Assembly (NCBI GenBank): GCA_029261165.1
Contig: JAJDBV010000023.1
Coordinates: 1-64,000 of the forward strand
Direction of reading: 5' to 3'
Length of the DNA stretch: 64,000 nucleotides
Source of the DNA: Nitrospirota bacterium
Lineage (GTDB): Bacteria > Nitrospirota > Nitrospiria > SBBL01 > JAADHI01
The translations under genes and the position numbers were made by a program. Each line of letters starts with the position of its first letter. The stretch's first letter is position 1. A model generated the notes under the pieces. It was not told where the DNA came from and made no database searches. It saw only the letters and a program-made list of their open reading frames with translations. Shown here piece by piece: positions 60,988 through 64,000 of this stretch.

Positions 60988-61314
60988 TTATTTCTCCTTT
61001 CTTTGGGCTGATTCAGGTCTGGTTTCCCCGCGAGTGTCATTATAGACATTCCGCTTTGCCTTGGCAATCAAGGAGTCGATGTCACACCCTTTGTCTTTAA
61101 ACCTCAGCATTATCGCCTTCGGTTTTTCATTGCGAAACCCTTCCACCCAGGCGTCAATCTCTTCTTTTCGGAACCGAATCACACCATGAATCTTGATCGA
61201 TGGGATCTTGCTTTGAGCACTCCACGCATAGAGCGTGGAGACTTTAATCTGTAGATAGGCCGATAGGGCTTTGATATCGAAGTAAGGTGTTTTGTTCCGT
61301 TCTTGCTCACTCAT
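60988..61314 (-). CDS. Excisionase/AlpA-like helix-turn-helix protein
   Basis: 108 residues. YFDIKALSAYLQIKVSTLYAW, then IPSIKIHGVIRFRKEEIDAWV, is the winged HTH_17 pattern of excisionase-type proteins. Residues 65-108 form a charged tail. The stop is one base before the integrase ATG, so both are made from one transcript. Probably directs excision or controls integrase expression. Confidence 0.85.
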   Translation of the reverse strand: MSEQERNKTPYFDIKALSAYLQIKVSTLYAWSAQSKIPSIKIHGVIRFRKEEIDAWVEGFRNEKPKAIMLRFKDKGCDIDSLIAKAKRNVYNDTRGETRPESAQRKEK

Positions 61315-61419
61315 TGTTTGCGTATCCGGGTCGTACTGTAAAGAAAATCAGGCACACTGCCCCTCAACTCATTATTTCCCTCTTAAGCCAACTCTGTCGT
61401 CCACTATAGTTTTAGCACC

Positions 61420-61471
61420 AAAACCGTAAAAATAAATGTCTCATAAACACGACACTTATTTTTACGGTTTT
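61420..61471. promoter_or_regulatory. Large palindrome between the integrase and transfer gene units
   Basis: Arms 61420-61440 and 61451-61471 pair over 21 bases with one mismatch around a ten-base centre; the outer 15-16 bases (AAAACCGTAAAAATAA and its complement) are perfect. It lies about 105 bases upstream of the excisionase start and 295 bases upstream of the transfer genes. It may be an operator, a strong hairpin or a replication/transfer site. Confidence 0.6.
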
Positions 61472-61765
61472 TCAGGTAGGATCAATAGCAACTGATTAAA
61501 AGATCGTAAGAAGGGGTGGAATTCCGTTAATCGAATCAAGGCGTGAAAGAGGTTGGGTATCTTGCGAGACCCCTCTTTTTTCTGTCACACCCCACGCAAC
61601 CTCGCGCGGGCTTGCCGGTAGACCTAAGTTATCTAAGCGGTGGAGTTGATTCACTTTTTTAGTCGTTCTTGGGTCCACCTTGGGTAGACCGGACATCGCA
61701 AGATTGGGATGCAACTCCATGACACACAAGATGTTTATCAGGTTGACCTTTTTAGGGAGGTTGTA
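61472..61765. other. Non-coding stretch upstream of the transfer genes
   Basis: No credible gene. GGTAGACC occurs twice (61618-61625 and 61684-61691) with a related GGTCCACC at 61671-61678, a small set of spaced repeats. Just before the next gene is TTTTTAGGGAGG. A transfer origin would be expected near a MobF relaxase gene, but no known nic sequence is recognised. Confidence 0.4.
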
Positions 61766-62113
61766 ATGGTAAAGCGGCGAATGAGTTTCAAGTTAGAGCC
61801 GGGAGAATGCGAAGCATTGAAGGCCCTTGCCAAGGAACGGAGGCTGACCGTTTCCTCAGCCGGGAGGGAGCTGATCCGACAGGGCCTTGGGATGACCGGC
61901 ACGCAGATAGAAAGCATCGTCCACCAGCTTTCGATCATTGATAAGCGCACTCGGCGCGCCCAGATCGCCGCCTACCGGGCCTATGCCGGAATAGCGGAAT
62001 TGATCCGGTTCATAGCAAAAGAAGACGATGCCGCTCAAGAGATTCTGGAGGCCCTGGTAAAAAAATCGGACGACACCTTACGAAAGGAAAAAGAGCGGGG
62101 AGATTATCAATGA
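61766..62113 (+). CDS. Small ribbon-helix-helix-like DNA-binding protein of the transfer module
   Basis: 115 residues from ATG 61766 with GGGAGG upstream. The N-terminus VKRRMSFKLEPGECEALKAL and SSAGRELIRQGLG fits a ribbon-helix-helix fold, as in relaxosome accessory proteins (TrwA/MobC-like); the rest is helical and charged (KSDDTLRKEKERGDYQ). It overlaps the coupling protein gene by four bases, so an accessory role in DNA processing or repression of the transfer operon is likely. Family not certain. Confidence 0.75.
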   Translation: MVKRRMSFKLEPGECEALKALAKERRLTVSSAGRELIRQGLGMTGTQIESIVHQLSIIDKRTRRAQIAAYRAYAGIAELIRFIAKEDDAAQEILEALVKKSDDTLRKEKERGDYQ

Positions 62114-63861
62114 AAAAGACCTCTGCATATAAAGGCCATGAGACCTTCCACAATGCAATCCGGATGTCGCTGAAAATGATCTTCAACATCTTTCTTTGGG
62201 TTTTTTTTGCGCACCTCGGCCTGATCCTCTTCTTCATCATCAGGTGGCATGGGGAGCACCTGTCCCAGTTTTTCTGGGTCGTCATGGCCGCGCTTGCCCA
62301 TCTCAGGTTCCCGGATAGGGAATACGTCGATGCCTATTTCTCATGGTTGCGCGGCCGCATCTCATATATTTCAGGCATCACTTCCATCATCTGGCTTTTC
62401 TACCCGATGGCACTCTACTTTTTTAAGCGTCGCGCCCAGAAGCAGGGACGGACCTTACACCTTCGAGGCGCAAAACTCCAGACACCTGATGACCTAAATC
62501 GACAGATGAAGCGAAACAGAGAAAAGCGGGACTTTCAGATCGGGGAGGTCTTCTTTCCCCGCTCAATAGAGGTCAAACATGCGCTGGTCTTGGGCCGCCC
62601 CGGTGCAGGTAAAACCGTACTGTTGTCTCAGTACTTAGAGAAGCTCATCGACCGTGGGGAGAAAGGCGTAATCTACGACTTTAAAGGGGACTATGTGGAA
62701 CGCTTTTACCGCCCGGAACGTGATCTGATCTTTAATCCGGTCGATGAAAGGTGTATCGCCTGGAATATCTTCAATGAGATCAAAACATTCACCGATGTCG
62801 ATGCCGTCGCCCACTCCCTCATCCCATCCGCACATTTGAGCGATCCCTTCTGGAACGATGGCGCACGGGATATCTTTGCAGGCCTGCTTTACAGCCTTTA
62901 TCATAGAAATTTAAAAACGAATGCCGAAATCTGGAAAGCGGTATCCGCCCCGGCCAGAGATATTTCGAGCTGGTTGAAAAACATTCCGGGAGGCGCGCGC
63001 GGATACCGTTATGTGGAGGACCCCACCAGCAGGCAGGCCATGTCGCTCTTAGCGGTCATGATGCAGTATGTGAAGTGCTTTGAGCTTCTTTCCAAGATCG
63101 ATGGGGACTTTCGGATCAGCGAGTGGCTTGAGAAAGGGACCGGGTGGCTCTTTGTGACCAACGATGCCGAGACATCGGAAACCCTCCGGCCAATGATCTC
63201 CCTCTTTGTTGACCTCATCGGCCGAAGGCTCCTGGCCTTATCAGAGGATTATGGTCGAAGAATCTTCTTTATCTTAGATGAGTTTGGAACCCTGCAATCG
63301 CTCTCCACGATTGTCCGGCTCTTGACCCTCTCCCGCTCCAAAGGGGGAAGCGTCTGGCTTGGGATTCAGGATCTGGGGCAGATCGACAAGATCTATGGGG
63401 AGCCGCTACGACAAGCCATCGTAAATGCCTGTGGGACGGCGGCCATCTTCTCTGTGTCTGATCCAAAGACTGCCAAGTTCTTGAGTACCAAGATCGGTGA
63501 GACGGAGTTTTTAGAGACGGAGGAGACCTACAGCATGGGGGTGGACGATCACCGGGATGGCCTTTCTCTCATGCGAAGACGAAAGGTGGAGCCACTCATC
63601 CTCCCCTCGGAGATCATGCAGCTTAAAGATCTGGAGCTTTATCTTCAGATTCCCAACTACGGTCTGACCCGGACGAACCTGGCATGGAACCCCTATACCG
63701 TGATTGCCGATGCACTTCATTTCCGTCCGGACCTGGAACTTGACCGGATCATGGCCGAGCACAAGGCCATCCGGGCCGAGGCCGAAGCGGTCACAGGCGT
63801 GAAGAAGGAAATCATCGATAAGACGAAAAAACCATATGAACTCAAGATCGAGGAGCGTTAA
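62110..63861 (+). CDS. Type IV coupling protein TraD/TrwB
   Basis: 583 residues. Two membrane helices near residues 20-45 and 85-110, then a hexameric ATPase domain. Walker A LGRPGAGKT has G162-T169, with VIYDFKGDYVERFY (the conserved DxKG region) just after, Walker B IFFILDEFG, and LGIQDLGQIDKIYG. The protein brings the relaxase-DNA complex to the secretion channel and pumps DNA. The transfer genes overlap or nearly touch. Confidence 0.93.
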   Translation: MKKTSAYKGHETFHNAIRMSLKMIFNIFLWVFFAHLGLILFFIIRWHGEHLSQFFWVVMAALAHLRFPDREYVDAYFSWLRGRISYISGITSIIWLFYPMALYFFKRRAQKQGRTLHLRGAKLQTPDDLNRQMKRNREKRDFQIGEVFFPRSIEVKHALVLGRPGAGKTVLLSQYLEKLIDRGEKGVIYDFKGDYVERFYRPERDLIFNPVDERCIAWNIFNEIKTFTDVDAVAHSLIPSAHLSDPFWNDGARDIFAGLLYSLYHRNLKTNAEIWKAVSAPARDISSWLKNIPGGARGYRYVEDPTSRQAMSLLAVMMQYVKCFELLSKIDGDFRISEWLEKGTGWLFVTNDAETSETLRPMISLFVDLIGRRLLALSEDYGRRIFFILDEFGTLQSLSTIVRLLTLSRSKGGSVWLGIQDLGQIDKIYGEPLRQAIVNACGTAAIFSVSDPKTAKFLSTKIGETEFLETEETYSMGVDDHRDGLSLMRRRKVEPLILPSEIMQLKDLELYLQIPNYGLTRTNLAWNPYTVIADALHFRPDLELDRIMAEHKAIRAEAEAVTGVKKEIIDKTKKPYELKIEER

Positions 63862-63864
63862 ACC

Positions 63865-64000
63865 GTGCTATCAATCTCCCGGCCGATGACGGCAGGCCAT
63901 GCCGAACAATACTTCTCAAGAGATGATTATTACTTAAACAGTCAGGGAACCTGGCAGGGTAGGGCCGCTAAGGCTTTAGGCTTAGCCGGACCGGTTCAAA
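63865..64000 (+). CDS. MobF-type (TrwC) relaxase, N-terminus only
   Basis: Starts at GTG 63865 with GAGGAG upstream. The 45 residues present begin MLSISRPMTAGHAEQYFSRD and contain DDYYLNSQGTWQG and KALGLAGPV, the conserved start of TrwC/TraI-type relaxases. The paired tyrosines are likely the catalytic ones. A MobF protein usually also has a C-terminal helicase; it lies outside the window. Confidence 0.85.
   Translation, partial: MLSISRPMTAGHAEQYFSRDDYYLNSQGTWQGRAAKALGLAGPVQ

Larger units (their letters stand above)
59908..64000. mobile_element. Left end of an integrative conjugative or mobilisable element in tRNA-Arg
   Basis: Integrase and excisionase-like genes point towards the tRNA; a coupling protein and a MobF relaxase run the other way. 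This is the usual layout of an element inserted at a tRNA 3' end. The right end, second att copy and any type IV secretion genes lie beyond the window, so whether it is self-transmissible cannot be said. Confidence 0.85.

Noticed and set aside
61496-61729. 77-codon minus-strand frame in the mobile element
   Set aside because: No motif or ribosome site; lies in the non-coding stretch before the transfer genes.
1-64000. CRISPR array
   Set aside because: No regularly spaced direct repeats; the repeats seen are dispersed and inverted.

Overview
The window is a piece of a bacterial chromosome from a diderm (Gram-negative type) organism. The evidence is an apolipoprotein N-acyltransferase, outer-membrane barrels, a PilQ secretin and a complete System I (Ccm) cytochrome c maturation set. 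The gene mix (Ccm genes, PilB/PilC and PilMNOPQ, GlnD, RpoH, a PabB/PabC-like pair, many TTG/GTG starts) resembles Nitrospirota or a nearby lineage. That placement is inference; no rRNA is present to test it. The last 4 kb is the left end of a conjugative-type element inserted at a tRNA gene.

Layout. 1-2.2 kb (minus strand): ZnuA, ZnuC and a cut-off ZnuB-type metal ABC transporter. 2.3-5.8 kb: a DUF3105 protein, Lnt, and PrfB with its programmed +1 frameshift. 5.8-9.2 kb: a large GAF/PAS sensor kinase whose phospho-acceptor histidine is arginine, then a repeat-rich non-coding stretch. 9.2-13.9 kb: a SUMF1-type lipoprotein, PabB, a PabC-like aminotransferase and a CNNM/CorC-type membrane protein. 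14.1-23.6 kb: a possible structured leader and three envelope genes (TPR plus beta-barrel, DUF1302-type barrel, 1372-residue FG-GAP lipoprotein). 23.7-26.1 kb: a porin and a second metal-binding lipoprotein-like protein behind two palindromes. 26.2-37.4 kb: tRNA-Met, HtpG, a 57-residue protein, an unknown secreted protein, GlnD, FolB, a 2Fe-2S protein, RpoH, a PP-loop enzyme, a metallo-beta-lactamase-fold hydrolase and a histone-deacetylase-like enzyme.

37.4-46.1 kb is one long Ccm operon: CcmA, CcmB, CcmC, an unusual CcmE-like protein with a CcmD-like tail, CcmE, CcmF, CcmG, CcmH, CcmI, a TlpA-type thioredoxin and CcdA. CcmABC with CcmD and CcmE load haem on CcmE. CcmF, CcmH and CcmI attach it to apocytochromes. 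CcdA and the two thioredoxins keep the haem-binding cysteines reduced. A HtrA-like protein with an altered catalytic triad follows. 47.6-59.8 kb is a type IV pilus locus: PilB, PilC, five prepilin-like proteins, a PilX-like protein carrying three tandem beta domains, a small MerR-type regulator, then PilM, N, O, P and Q.

59.8-64 kb: tRNA-Arg(TCG), a tyrosine integrase and an excisionase-like protein on the minus strand, a 21-bp-arm palindrome, then a small DNA-binding protein, a TraD/TrwB coupling protein and the start of a MobF (TrwC-type) relaxase.

Across the chromosomal part there is a family of intergenic elements, 65-155 bp long. Most end in inverted repeats close to GTAACGATTCAGCA, with a shared core. 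At least six copies lie between genes. One shows matched changes in both arms. A second, unrelated repeat of about 137 bp occurs twice in opposite orientation, 21 kb apart.
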